Positions 17,177-26,114 of a stretch of DNA of 64,000 nucleotides are shown in pieces; position 1 is the stretch's first letter; every line of letters starts with the position of its first letter. The translations under genes and the position numbers were made by a program. The stretch is taken from positions 1 through 64,000 of the forward strand of contig CAVTQY010000003.1 of assembly GCA_963736975.1 (NCBI GenBank), in the 5' to 3' direction. The notes beneath the pieces were generated by a model that was given only the letters and a program-made list of their open reading frames with translations, was not told the origin of the DNA and did not search any database. Origin of the DNA: CAVTQY01 sp963736975. GTDB lineage: Bacteria; Pseudomonadota; Alphaproteobacteria; Acetobacterales; Acetobacteraceae.

Positions 17177-18121
17177 TCAGGCCGGAGTCGCAGCCCGTCT
17201 GGCAACACGTCTGTCCCTGACCCAACCGCTCGCTGCAGCGCCCTCTCCTCGCTTGTCGAGAAAAGCGCGCACAGCAGCGACCGTGGCGGCCGGCTGCTCC
17301 TCCATCAGCCAATGTCCTGACCCAGGGCTGATCGCTTCTTCCACATCCGTCGCCGCGGCTTGCATGACGACCGCCATCGTCGCGCCGAACGATTTTTCGC
17401 CGCCGACCGCAAGCACCGGCATCGTCAGCTTGCCCTTAGCGACGAAACCCTCGTTATCGACAGCGTCCTGATCGAACGTAGCAAACTGAGCAAACCCGGC
17501 GCGCATTGCGCCAGGTTGTGCATACAACGCCGCGTAGTGCTCGCGTGAGGCTTCGCTGAACGCCTTCGGGTCAGCTGAAAACTCGTTCCAGAAGCGATCG
17601 AGGTAAATACGCTCGCGCCCGGCGATCAGCTGCCCCATATCAGGTCCGTCAAAACGGAAATGCCACAACAGCGGGTTCTTGAGGACCTCTTCCCACGGCG
17701 CAACACCCGGCAGCGGCGCATCCAGGACAACGAGACGGGCGACCCGGCTTTGATACTGCGCCGCAAATGCATATCCGACCATGTTGCCGATATCATGCGC
17801 AATCAGGTCCACGCGCTCTATTTTGAGGGGATCGAGCACGCCGGCGATATCACGGCCCTGGGTTTTCTTGTCGTACCCACTCGCCGGACGAGAGGAGAGC
17901 CCCATCCCGCGCAGATCGGGCACCACGACGGTGTGGTCGCGGGCGAGTTCCGCCGCGAGCGGAGCCCACATGTCGCCGGTCTCGCCATAACCGTGGAGCA
18001 GGACGGCAGCCGATCCCTGGCCGCCGATCCGTACATGGATGATTGCACCATTCGTCGGAATATCCTGGGTTCGAAACCCGGCTGGAAACGGCTCAACTTC
18101 TGCACCGACTGACATGAGCAC
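17177..18121 (-). CDS. Alpha/beta hydrolase (epoxide hydrolase/haloacid dehalogenase type)
   Basis: 314 residues with the oxyanion-hole motif LLHGYGET (41-48), the nucleophile elbow AHDIGN with Asp110 and the catalytic His270 in SGHWLMEEQP. An aspartate nucleophile, rather than serine, points to an ester-intermediate hydrolase such as an epoxide hydrolase or fluoroacetate/haloalkane dehalogenase. No signal peptide is present. The C-terminal tail (VRDRRVARRAATPA) is a poorly conserved addition. The substrate cannot be assigned. Confidence 0.85.
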   Translation of the reverse strand: MLMSVGAEVEPFPAGFRTQDIPTNGAIIHVRIGGQGSAAVLLHGYGETGDMWAPLAAELARDHTVVVPDLRGMGLSSRPASGYDKKTQGRDIAGVLDPLKIERVDLIAHDIGNMVGYAFAAQYQSRVARLVVLDAPLPGVAPWEEVLKNPLLWHFRFDGPDMGQLIAGRERIYLDRFWNEFSADPKAFSEASREHYAALYAQPGAMRAGFAQFATFDQDAVDNEGFVAKGKLTMPVLAVGGEKSFGATMAVVMQAAATDVEEAISPGSGHWLMEEQPAATVAAVRAFLDKRGEGAAASGWVRDRRVARRAATPA

Positions 18122-18258
18122 GCCACAGCGGACCGCTTGAGCTCGTCAGTGGTGCCGCCACGCTTGTCCTTAGCAGCGAGACGGTGACACTCAACGGGCA
18201 GGTATTGATCGACGGCTCCTATATCAAAGGCCCTGCGATACCAACAGGTAAACGTCAG

Positions 18259-18578
18259 ATGTACATCCGTGCGGCCACATCGCCGCGATGACTATCATCC
18301 CGCACCTCGCTAGCGGAGACCGTTCGACCACCATCGCAATGGATTCCCGTCCCTCCACTTTCATAATCCTTACGTGCGGCGTGTGAGGCCGCTGAGGCTT
18401 GCCGGGATCGCTGCCGCTGTGCAGGCATATGGTCCTATATGCTCGGTCGGCTGGCGAGTGTGGTTGTCAGATCGGCTGGGTTTCGGCAACGACTAGTGGT
18501 TGTTAGCCGGGTGTCGGTGTGGGCTGGGTCGGCGTGCCGGGCGGCCGATTGGCTCTGGTGGGAGTAGGTTGCGGTGAA
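18259..18578 (+). repeat. Left arm of a diverged inverted duplication
   Basis: About 320 bases that reappear in inverted orientation at 19320-19632. Shared words include GCGGCGTGTGAGGCCGCTGA, CTTGCCGGGATCGCTGC and TGGTCCTATATGCT. The copies differ by many substitutions. No intact frame is conserved in either, so this looks like an old non-coding or dead-gene duplication flanking the membrane-protein gene and the IS5 fragment. Confidence 0.7.
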
Positions 18579-18772
18579 CCGGTTGAACCTGTGGGCTGCC
18601 GAGTGGTGGCGTGCCCGGAGCTCCCGATCAGTGCTGCCGAACATGCGGACGCGTCCGGCGGCAGACTGGACCCGGCTGGTGGGGGTGAAGCTCCGGGGGG
18701 CGAGGCATCCGGTGTGTCGCGATCGCCCACGTCAAGTAGGTCTATCGTATCGTGAAAGTAATTTATTGACAT
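18503..18772 (-). CDS. Possible small Pro/Ala/Ser-rich protein
   Basis: A minus-strand frame starting MSINYFHDTIDLLDVGDRDT and continuing into a long Pro/Ser/Thr-rich tail. The composition of the first 20 residues is protein-like. There is no Shine-Dalgarno, and most of the tail lies in the left arm of the inverted duplication, so this may not be a gene. Confidence 0.25.
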   Translation of the reverse strand: MSINYFHDTIDLLDVGDRDTPDASPPGASPPPAGSSLPPDASACSAALIGSSGHATTRQPTGSTGSPQPTPTRANRPPGTPTQPTPTPG

Positions 18773-18820
18773 TAGTATCATTGCACTGCCAAGCTGACTG
18801 AGCATCAGCCGGCTACATAC

Positions 18821-19111
18821 ATGAGTAGGACAGCTTCGGATACTAGACCTTTCGTTGTGAGGCACTGTGGCAGCGCTGGGTTGATCGCAGCGACCTTTGG
18901 CTGCGTATTTGGTATTCTAGGAATACTAACATTCGGCTTTATTTTTCTACCTTTAGCTTTGCTTTGCAGCGTGGTGGGATTTTGTCGGGGAATGTTGGGC
19001 GGAAGCATGTCCGGGATCGGTCTTTCTGCATTAGCTGCCGTTCTGGCATTTATCGGCTACGCGGTCTCGCCCACACTTTGGCTATTGTTTGTCGCAACCG
19101 GACTGCATTAA
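18821..19111 (+). CDS. Small membrane protein
   Basis: 96 residues with three hydrophobic spans (AGLIAATFGCVFGILGILTF, then IFLPLALLCSVVGFC, then LSALAAVLAFIGYAV). The TA-rich sequence just before it (GTAATTTATTGACATTAG) could hold a promoter. AT content is higher than in neighbours, suggesting a foreign origin. Family unknown to me; the layout resembles small phage or superinfection-exclusion type membrane proteins only in general shape. Confidence 0.6.
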   Translation: MSRTASDTRPFVVRHCGSAGLIAATFGCVFGILGILTFGFIFLPLALLCSVVGFCRGMLGGSMSGIGLSALAAVLAFIGYAVSPTLWLLFVATGLH

Positions 19112-19126
19112 GCAATGCGCGTTCCG

Positions 19127-19294
19127 ATGAACAGTCGAGGCTTGCAGGTGATCCCAAGGCGCTGGGTGGTAGAGCGGACGTTTGCCTGGCTCGGCTGCTG
19201 TCAGCTTACCCGCCGTCCAGCAAAGGCCCCGAGCGCAACAACGAATTTCGAGTCACACCACATAGAGAGGTCGCTGAGCGCCCCCGGCAAGTAA
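19127..19294 (+). pseudogene. IS5-family transposase C-terminal fragment
   Basis: The frame at 19127 reads RGLQVIPRRWVVERTFAWLG, the well-known segment around the catalytic glutamate (RRWVVER) of IS5/IS1031-type DDE transposases, followed by a degenerate RRPAKAPSATTNFESH. The N-terminal two thirds and the element ends are missing. It is a relic inside the inverted duplication. Confidence 0.8.
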
Positions 19295-19319
19295 AAAGAC
19301 GTTTGATCGCCTCCGGTGC

Positions 19320-19632
19320 TGCACCAGCTCCCGCCAGGAGCCGATCGGCGGGCCGCACGCCGACCCAGTTCACGCTGACATCCGGCTTGCAATCGCCGGT
19401 GGCAGCCAACCCACCCGATCTGAAACCCACACTCCACCAGCCGAACAAAGCATATAGGACCAAACGCCTGCACAGCAGCAGCGATCCCGGCAAGCCTCAG
19501 CGGCCTCACACGCCGCACGAAAGGGTTATGAAGATGGAGGGGAATGTAATCCGTCGCCATCGTGGTCGCACGGTCTCAGCTAACGAGGTGCGGGCATGAT
19601 AGTCATCCCGCGACCACATCGCCGCAGATGTA
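19320..19632 (-). repeat. Right arm of a diverged inverted duplication
   Basis: Reverse complement of the arm at 18259-18578, with roughly two thirds to three quarters of positions matching by eye. A minus-strand frame (ATDYIPLHLHNPFVRR) runs through this arm but is not preserved in the other. Confidence 0.7.
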
Positions 19633-19704
19633 CAGCTGCCACCACAAGCCAAGCCAATCCGCAATCTAATCAAATCTCGCCGGCCGTCCTAATAACGTTT
19701 CTTC

Positions 19705-19845
19705 AATAGTACGATACGGACACTCGCAAAACAGCCAATTGTACGACCGGTAACGGTCCAAAACCGCCGATCGTACGACCCGGTACACCCGAAACCAACC
19801 TATACTACGTTTCAACCTTACTCCAACCACCCCAGTCGTACGACG
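19705..19845 (+). repeat. Array A: GTAC-centred motif repeated every 32 bp
   Basis: GTAC cores at 19709, 19741, 19773, a CTAC variant at 19805 and GTAC at 19838 give spacings of 32, 32, 32 and 33. Each core sits in T-N-GTACGA-C, and units 2 and 3 follow with a CCAAAACC-like second block. The array ends just past the comEC stop. The same unit, reverse-complemented, forms array B at 37593-37728. It is too short and too variable for a CRISPR; a phased set of protein-binding sites is more likely. Confidence 0.7.
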
Positions 19846-19855
19846 CCCCACCCCC

Positions 19856-21982
19856 TCAAGCCCCCGCCGGAGCCAACGGCAGATCCAACCGCTCCGGCAC
19901 CCGCACCGGCCCCAACAGCACCCAAGGCCGAGCCCCCCGCGCGGCCCGGTCCGTCGCCACCTCCGGCACCCGCCCCAGCCACACGGCCGCCGCCCCGTCC
20001 CGCATCAAACCCGCCCGATCGATCACAACAACCCCAGGGCACCCCCCCTCAACACGCCCAAACCCCACCACCACAGAAACCCCCGCACATGCCTCAACCC
20101 GCCCGCCCCGCACCACAACCGCAGCCCCGCTCCCAGCAGCCGGCCGCACCACGCACCCCGACGCAGCACAAACAACAACCCCCTCCGCCACCGCCCCCTC
20201 CCGCGGCATCGGCATCGGCGGCCCTACCGCCCAGTATTGCCGCCACGAATCCCGAACGAACTTGGACGCTCCCCGTCCCTGCTCCACGAACATCCCCGCC
20301 GCCGTCCGCACGCCCACCATCCGTGCATCGGCCGAGACCAGCAGGTCAGGCGGCCGCACCACCCCCGGCGAGACCAACCCCACCGCAATCAGCACCACCC
20401 CCGCCAGCCGGACCCACCCCCGCCACAACCCCAGCACCGCCAATCCCCAGGCGGGCATATGCGGCACCTCGGCGGTCGCCGCCGGCCACCCCGCCGTCGT
20501 CCGCGCCACCCATAGAATCCCGTCCACCCCCCACCCCATCGGCACCAGCGCCAGCCGCTCCAGCCCCAGCGGCATCAGCCCCAGCGCCACCAGCCCCGCC
20601 GGCATCACCCACATTGCCGTCATCGGCACGGCGATCATGTTCGCCACCACGAAATAGCTCTGCACCTTCCCGAAATGATAAGCCCCGAACGGCGCCGAGG
20701 CCGTCCCTGCCAGCAGGCTCGTCAGCGCCAGCGCCGCCACGTGCAGGGCAAACCGCCGCCAGACGGCCCCATCCCCATGCAGCGTATGCAGCCACGGCCG
20801 CACGGCCTCATACCCGGCGATCAGCGCGAGCACCGCAGCGAAGCTCATCTGGAACGACACACCGGGCACCTGCTCCGGCTCGACCAGCATGAGCACGACG
20901 GCCGCCAAAGCCAGCCCACGCAAAGAAATCGGTCGCCGCCCGGCCAGCACCGCCACCGTCACCAACGCCGCCATCGCGAAGCTGCGCATGATCGGCAGGT
21001 GCATGCCCGTCAGGACCATGTAGCCGCCGCCTGCCGCCAGCGCGGTCACCGCCGCGATCTGCTTCGTGGGCCACCGCAGCGCCGCATACTCCCAGGCTGC
21101 CAGGCCCATGCGCACAGCCCCGAACACCAGCCCCATGACGATGCCGATATGCAGCCCGGCTACTGCCAGCAGATGCGCCAGCCCCGAGGCGCGGAACGCC
21201 TCCCGATCCTCCTCCGGGATGGCCGTCGGCACGCCTGTCAGCAACGTCGCGGCCACCGCCCCGGGCGCTCCCGGCAGCACCGCCTGGAACCGCCGCGCGA
21301 TTGCTTCCCGCACCCTCTCCACCCCGTTCGCCGGCTGCCGCGCCAAGACCTCCACCGGCCCGATCGCGAACCCGTACCCGCCCAGACCGGAGAAAAACGC
21401 ATCCCGCTGCAGATCCCACCCGCCGGGATAGGCAGGCGGCGAAGGCGCCTGCACCAGCGCCCGCACGCGGATCGCATCGCCGACCCCCACAGGGGCCGGA
21501 TCATTCGCCCGCAGCCGCACCCGCAGTGACCGGCGCATCGGCTCGCCGCCCAGGCTCGGCCGTGCCACCGTCAGCCGCCGCCCCGCCGGCAGCAGCTCGA
21601 CCGCCGCCACCCGCCCGCTGACCACCACCGCCCCGCGCGGCAACGGCTCCAGCGGCGGCATCCGCAAGGTCGCCATCTGCGCCGAGGCGAACCCCAGCGC
21701 CGCCGCAAGCACCGGCAGCAACACCAACCGCGCCCTCGGCACCAGCACCGCCGCCACCCCAGCCGGCACGGCAATGACACCCCCGGCCCAGACCGCCGGC
21801 TCGAACCCCAAGGAGAAATAGAGCAGCACGCCGGCGCCCATGAACACCGGCAGCCACAACGCCAGCCGCCCTCGCTGCGCCGCCGTCGCCATCTCGAGGC
21901 AGAGCCTCAGCCGGCCCGCACCGGCCGTCGCCCATCGGGTCGCGGCAACTCGGAACAACAGGGAAAAACCTCGCCCCTGCAA
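19856..21982 (-). CDS. comEC: ComEC/Rec2-family DNA uptake channel protein
   Basis: 708 residues with an N-terminal membrane and OB-like DUF4131 segment and then the ComEC competence core: LLTGVPTAIPEEDREAFRAS, GLAHLLAVAGLHIGIV and the MRSFAMAALV spans. The family moves single-stranded DNA across the inner membrane. The C-terminal region shows a residual metallo-beta-lactamase-like outline (VSADARMVGVR, then MRDGAAAVWLG) but no HxHxDH motif. The start is uncertain: TTG at 21982 or ATG at 21892. comEC commonly neighbours gltX divergently in alphaproteobacteria, and here a PEP-CTERM gene lies between them. Confidence 0.9.
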   Translation of the reverse strand: MQGRGFSLLFRVAATRWATAGAGRLRLCLEMATAAQRGRLALWLPVFMGAGVLLYFSLGFEPAVWAGGVIAVPAGVAAVLVPRARLVLLPVLAAALGFASAQMATLRMPPLEPLPRGAVVVSGRVAAVELLPAGRRLTVARPSLGGEPMRRSLRVRLRANDPAPVGVGDAIRVRALVQAPSPPAYPGGWDLQRDAFFSGLGGYGFAIGPVEVLARQPANGVERVREAIARRFQAVLPGAPGAVAATLLTGVPTAIPEEDREAFRASGLAHLLAVAGLHIGIVMGLVFGAVRMGLAAWEYAALRWPTKQIAAVTALAAGGGYMVLTGMHLPIMRSFAMAALVTVAVLAGRRPISLRGLALAAVVLMLVEPEQVPGVSFQMSFAAVLALIAGYEAVRPWLHTLHGDGAVWRRFALHVAALALTSLLAGTASAPFGAYHFGKVQSYFVVANMIAVPMTAMWVMPAGLVALGLMPLGLERLALVPMGWGVDGILWVARTTAGWPAATAEVPHMPAWGLAVLGLWRGWVRLAGVVLIAVGLVSPGVVRPPDLLVSADARMVGVRTAAGMFVEQGRGASKFVRDSWRQYWAVGPPMPMPREGAVAEGVVVCAASGCVVRPAAGSGAAVVVRGGRVEACAGVSVVVGFGRVEGGCPGVVVIDRAGLMRDGAAAVWLGRVPEVATDRAARGARPWVLLGPVRVPERLDLPLAPAGA

Positions 21983-22227
21983 TCATGCCCGACGCAGGTT
22001 TTCCCGCAGGTAAATCACCCCACCCAAGGTGAACGCGAGAAACGTGTCGTTTCGGATTCGCTGCTCGGGCGTATTATAAATCATCCACGTCCCACCGTTT
22101 GAGACTTGCGAACGGGTTTGGGAAAATGCTAACCGAAAACTAATGCTGACGTTATGCGTGCCCAGGGACGAATGTTCCGCACTCGCATCTCGGGCCAGCA
22201 GCCGGAACGATCTCCTTGGGGAACACG

Positions 22228-22944
22228 ATGTCTGGAATATTGAAATGGGCGGGCCTTATGGGTGCCGCCGCTCTGGCCTTCGGCTTGCTGCAACCCGCGT
22301 CAGCGAGCATCATCGTCGGCACCGCGAATACCGGCAACTGCTATCCGTTGACCTGCAATGACAGCGGAACGAGCAGCGGCCCCTCGATAGAATACCAGCA
22401 GGTGTATTCGTCGAGCGCGTTCTCCGGGCCCACGACAATCAGTTCAATCACCTTCTACCAGATCTTCGCCAAGATGTTTGGCGGCAACTTTTCGATACTC
22501 AGCGGCAACTATGATATCTCGCTGTCCACGACTTCGGCTCCCGTGAATGGCCTCTCCCCGACGCTTGCCAACAATATTGGTCCTGACGTCGCGACCTTCT
22601 TCGACGGTTCTCTCGGCGGACCCATCGGCAGCAGCATCACAATCACCGGCACGCCGTTCAGTTACAATCCCGCGAACGGGAATCTCCTGATCGAGATTAA
22701 CGTGACAAATCAGGCTAATGTCCCGAACGGATCAGGCAACAGCTATCTGGATGCCGATAACACGGGGACCGTGACCAGCCGCGCCTATGCGTTAAACGGA
22801 TCGGGCACAGGTGTCGCCGATAGCACGGGCTTGGTGACAGGGTTCAATGTCACATCGACGGTTCCGGAGCCGGCAAGCCTGTCCCTTCTGGGACTCGGCC
22901 TGGTCGGCCTCGCCGCCCTGACCCGGCGTCGCCCGGCGAACTGA
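22228..22944 (+). CDS. PEP-CTERM sorted exported protein
   Basis: 238 residues from the ATG at 22228, chosen because GGGGA lies 5 bases upstream. A signal peptide (WAGLMGAAALAFGLLQPASA) is followed by a Ser/Thr/Gly/Asn-rich beta domain. The C-terminus is the classic sorting signal: VPEPASLSLLGLGLVGLAAL followed by TRRRPAN. Such proteins are processed by exosortase and attach to, or pass through, the cell surface, usually in exopolysaccharide makers. Exosortase is not in the window. A hairpin follows the gene. Confidence 0.92.
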   Translation: MSGILKWAGLMGAAALAFGLLQPASASIIVGTANTGNCYPLTCNDSGTSSGPSIEYQQVYSSSAFSGPTTISSITFYQIFAKMFGGNFSILSGNYDISLSTTSAPVNGLSPTLANNIGPDVATFFDGSLGGPIGSSITITGTPFSYNPANGNLLIEINVTNQANVPNGSGNSYLDADNTGTVTSRAYALNGSGTGVADSTGLVTGFNVTSTVPEPASLSLLGLGLVGLAALTRRRPAN

Positions 22945-22963
22945 CCCCTGCTTCCTCCTCCCA

Positions 22964-22989
22964 ACGGCCGGCGTGAAAACGCCGGCCGT
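22964..22989 (+). terminator. Hairpin terminator after the PEP-CTERM gene
   Basis: ACGGCCGGCG (22964-22973), a TGAAAA loop and CGCCGGCCGT (22980-22989) form a perfect 10-bp stem 20 bases past the stop. No U-run follows. gltX starts 40 bases later, so the hairpin separates the two units. Confidence 0.65.
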
Positions 22990-23028
22990 CCGCGTTCCTG
23001 CCTCGCGCGGAACGCGGTAAACCGGCAC

Positions 23029-24384
23029 ATGACCGTTCGCACCCGCTTCGCCCCCAGCCCCACGGGCCAGTTGCACATCGGCAGCGCCCGCACCGCCCTG
23101 TTCAACTACCTGTTCAGCCGCCACCACAATGGCGCCTTCCTGCTGCGCATCGAGGACACCGACCGCGAGCGCAGCACCGACGAAAACACTCGCTCCATCC
23201 TCGACAGCCTCGACTGGCTGGGCCTTGATCGCGACGAGCCGCCTGTTTTCCAATCCACCCGCGCCGCCAGTCACGTGGAAATCGCCCATCAGCTCCTGGC
23301 GAAAGGCCACGCCTATCGCTGCTACAGCACCCAGGAAGAGCTCGCCCGTCTTCGCGAGCAGGCGCAAGCCGAGAAGCGCCACCCCCGCTTCGACCTCTGG
23401 CGCGACCGCGACCCCGCCGAAGCACCGCAAGGCATCCCGCCCGCCATCCGATTAAAAGCCCCCCGCGATGGCGAAACCATCATTAGCGACCTCGTCCAGG
23501 GCACCGTCCGCGTCGCCAACGCCGAGCTGGACGACATGATCATCCTGCGCAGCGACGGCACGCCGACCTACAACCACTCGGTGGTGGTGGATGACCACGA
23601 CATGGCAGTCAGTCATGTGATTCGCGGCTCCGACCACCTGACCAACACCTTCCGCCAGGTGCAGATTTACCTCGCCCTGGGCTGGGACTTGCCGCGTTTC
23701 GCCCATATCCCGCTGATCCACGGCGCGGACGGTGCTAAGCTCTCCAAGCGCCACGGCGCCCAGTCCGTCACCGAGTTCCGCGACCAGGGCTATCTGCCCG
23801 AGGCCCTCTGCAACTACCTGCTGCGCCTCGGCTGGGCGCACGGCGACGCGGAAATCCTCGACCGCACCGAGGCGATCCGGCTCTTCGACCTCGACGGCGT
23901 CGGCCGCTCCCCGGCCCGGATGGACTACGCCAGGCTCGCCAATCTCAACGGGGTCTATATCCGCCAGACCGACAACGCCCGCCTGCTGCAAGCGATAAAG
24001 CAACGGCTACCGGTACCCCCCGGCGCCGAACAGCGCATCAAGGCACTCCTCCCCGATCTCAAGCAGCGGGCAAAAACATTGGCCGAACTCGCTGAATCAG
24101 CGGCCTTCCTCACCCACACCCCCCCGCCGCCACCACTCACCCCTGAGGGCCGTGCAACCCTGCACGAACTCCTCCCGGTCCTCGCAGAAACCGAGTTCTC
24201 CCCCGACTCCCTGAGCACCGCCCTCCGCCACTTCGCCGAAGGAACCGGCCGCAAGCTAGGCGAAGTCGCCCAACCGCTCCGTCTCGCCCTTACCGGCAGC
24301 AGGACGAGCCCCGGGATCGACGCCGTGCTAATGGCTCTGGGCCGCGAAGAAGCCCTCGCCCGCCTCCACGCTATAGCGCCGTAG
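23029..24384 (+). CDS. gltX: Glutamyl-tRNA synthetase
   Basis: 451 residues of a class I synthetase with the HIGH-type motif in PSPTGQLHIGSARTAL and the KMSKS-type loop KLSKRHG near residue 240. It charges tRNA-Glu (and in many alphaproteobacteria tRNA-Gln) with glutamate. The length fits the discriminating/non-discriminating bacterial GluRS family. The C-terminal anticodon-binding half is complete (LGEVAQPLRLALTGSRTSPG). It is in the same orientation as, but not coupled to, the next gene. Confidence 0.95.
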   Translation: MTVRTRFAPSPTGQLHIGSARTALFNYLFSRHHNGAFLLRIEDTDRERSTDENTRSILDSLDWLGLDRDEPPVFQSTRAASHVEIAHQLLAKGHAYRCYSTQEELARLREQAQAEKRHPRFDLWRDRDPAEAPQGIPPAIRLKAPRDGETIISDLVQGTVRVANAELDDMIILRSDGTPTYNHSVVVDDHDMAVSHVIRGSDHLTNTFRQVQIYLALGWDLPRFAHIPLIHGADGAKLSKRHGAQSVTEFRDQGYLPEALCNYLLRLGWAHGDAEILDRTEAIRLFDLDGVGRSPARMDYARLANLNGVYIRQTDNARLLQAIKQRLPVPPGAEQRIKALLPDLKQRAKTLAELAESAAFLTHTPPPPPLTPEGRATLHELLPVLAETEFSPDSLSTALRHFAEGTGRKLGEVAQPLRLALTGSRTSPGIDAVLMALGREEALARLHAIAP

Positions 24385-24502
24385 TCCCCCTTTCCTCACC
24401 GGAGGGGACAGGAGAGGTGCGAATCACCCCAGAGCCGCATTGCCCCCATTGGTCCCCCACCCCGCCAGAGCTACGCTCACCACCACCCCCGGAGCCCGAT
24501 CC

Positions 24503-25228
24503 ATGCCGCACGAAATCACCACCGAACTCGCCCCCCACGGCGTTCTCCGCGCCGGCATCAACCTGAGCAACTTCCTCCTCGTCTCCGGCAAGACCCCCTC
24601 CGGCGATCCCGTCGGCGTCGCCCCTGACATGGCCCGCGAGATCGCCGACCGCCTCGGCGTGCCCGTCAAATACGTCCCCTTCCCCCGCCCCGGCGAGTTG
24701 GCGGACGCCGCCGACACCGACACCTGGGACATCGGCCTGATCGGCGCCGAGCCCGCACGCGCTGAAAAAATCGCCTTTACCCCCGCCTACGTAGAGATCG
24801 AGGCCACCTACCTCGTTCCCGCCAACTCCCCCCTGCAACAGATCCCCGACGTGGACCGCCAAGGAGTACGCATCGCCGTCACCGCCCGCAGCGCCTACGG
24901 CCTGTGGCTCGACCGCAATATCAAACACGCCGAGCTGGTCCGTTCCGAAAGCCTCGACAGCGCCTATGAACAGTTCGTCCGCGACAAGCTCGACGCACTT
25001 GCCGGCCTGCGCCCCCGGCTGCTGACGGACGTGCAGAAACTCCCCGGCGCCCGCATCCTCGAAGGCCAGTTCACTGCCGTGCAGCAAGCTGTCGGCACAG
25101 TTCGCCGGAATGCCGCCGGCGCCCGCTTCCTGCGCGACTTCATCGAGGAAGCCAAAGCCTCCGGCCTCGTCGCCCGCCTGATCGAGCGGCACAACATTCG
25201 CGGCCTCTCGGTCGCCCCTGCCGCCTGA
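24503..25228 (+). CDS. Periplasmic-binding-like solute protein without signal peptide
   Basis: 241 residues of the family 3 solute-binding fold: VLRAGINLSNFLLVS, DPVGVAPDMAREIADRLGVP, then DTWDIGLIGAEPARAEKIAF and a C-terminal second lobe. No signal peptide or lipobox precedes it. The start at 24503 (GGAG upstream) leads straight into the fold, so the protein should stay in the cytoplasm. It is the first of four closely spaced genes with an LLM oxidoreductase, an amidase and a ketopantoate-reductase-like gene, and may sense or hold their substrate. Transport is unlikely without a permease nearby. Confidence 0.8.
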   Translation: MPHEITTELAPHGVLRAGINLSNFLLVSGKTPSGDPVGVAPDMAREIADRLGVPVKYVPFPRPGELADAADTDTWDIGLIGAEPARAEKIAFTPAYVEIEATYLVPANSPLQQIPDVDRQGVRIAVTARSAYGLWLDRNIKHAELVRSESLDSAYEQFVRDKLDALAGLRPRLLTDVQKLPGARILEGQFTAVQQAVGTVRRNAAGARFLRDFIEEAKASGLVARLIERHNIRGLSVAPAA

Positions 25229-25238
25229 GGACGCGCCT

Positions 25239-26096
25239 ATGGAAATCGGCGCCGTCATGTTCTTCACCGGCTATTCGATGACCCCGGCGGCGCTCGGCCG
25301 CGCGCTCGAAGAACACGGCTTCGAATCCCTCTGGGTCCCCGAGCATTCGCACATCCCGCTCTCGCGCAAATCGGAGTACCCAAGCGGCGGCCCGCTGATC
25401 CGGCCCTATTACGACCTCATGGATCCCTTCCTTGTCCTGAACGCCGCCGCCACGGTGACCGAGCGCCTGAAGATCGGCACCGGCATCTGCCTGGTGAACC
25501 AGCGCGACCCAATTCATCTCGCGAAAACCGTCGCCTCCATCGACCAGCTTTCGCAGGGCCGGTTCCTATTCGGCGTCGGCAACGGCTGGAACCTGGACGA
25601 GATGGAGGACCACGGCACGGTCTTCACCCAACGGCACAAGCTCGTCCGCGAACGCATTGAAGCAATGAAAACCGTCTGGACCACCGACGAAGCCGAGTAT
25701 CACGGCGACCTCGTTGCGTTCGAGAAGATGAACCAATGGCCCAAGCCGTTCCAACAACCGTATCCGCCGATCATCGTCGGCGGCGCCTTCCCGCACGCCG
25801 CCCGCCGCGCCATCCGCTACGGCGACGGCTGGATCCCCCGCGCGGATCGGCTCGACGAACAGGGCGTCGGCACAGTGGTCACCGAGTTCCACCGCATGGC
25901 CGAGGAAGCCGGCCGCGATGCCGCCTCCTTGCCGATCAGCATCTTTCGCGTCCCGCCCCAGATCGAGCGCCTGCGCTACCTCCGCGAGCTCGGCATCGAC
26001 CGCGTCGTGTTCAGCCTGCCGGCCGAGAAAGAGGACGCGATCCTGCCGATCCTGGATCGCTGGTCGGCGCTGCAAGACGAACTGTCCCGCTCATAA
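25239..26096 (+). CDS. LLM-class flavin-dependent oxidoreductase
   Basis: 285 residues of the luciferase-like TIM-barrel family: MEIGAVMFFTGYSMTPAALG at the start, TERLKIGTGICLVNQRDPIH at strand 4, SQGRFLFGVGNGWN and the typical PYPPIIVGG ligand loop. It probably uses F420 or FMN for oxidation or monooxygenation of a small organic substrate. It starts 10 bases after the previous gene with GAGGA ahead. The pairing with amidase and reductase genes suggests catabolism of an amide or N-containing compound; that is inference. Confidence 0.88.
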   Translation: MEIGAVMFFTGYSMTPAALGRALEEHGFESLWVPEHSHIPLSRKSEYPSGGPLIRPYYDLMDPFLVLNAAATVTERLKIGTGICLVNQRDPIHLAKTVASIDQLSQGRFLFGVGNGWNLDEMEDHGTVFTQRHKLVRERIEAMKTVWTTDEAEYHGDLVAFEKMNQWPKPFQQPYPPIIVGGAFPHAARRAIRYGDGWIPRADRLDEQGVGTVVTEFHRMAEEAGRDAASLPISIFRVPPQIERLRYLRELGIDRVVFSLPAEKEDAILPILDRWSALQDELSRS

Positions 26097-26114
26097 CCCG
26101 GATCCGAGGACCGA

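Noticed and set aside
19705..19845. CRISPR array
   Set aside because: The period is regular (32 bp), but the conserved part is only 8-12 bases and the units are too short for repeat plus spacer. No cas genes are in the window.
20089..20892. Plus-strand frame with long Pro/Ala/Ser runs
   Set aside because: It is the antisense of comEC, a high-GC shadow with low-complexity composition.
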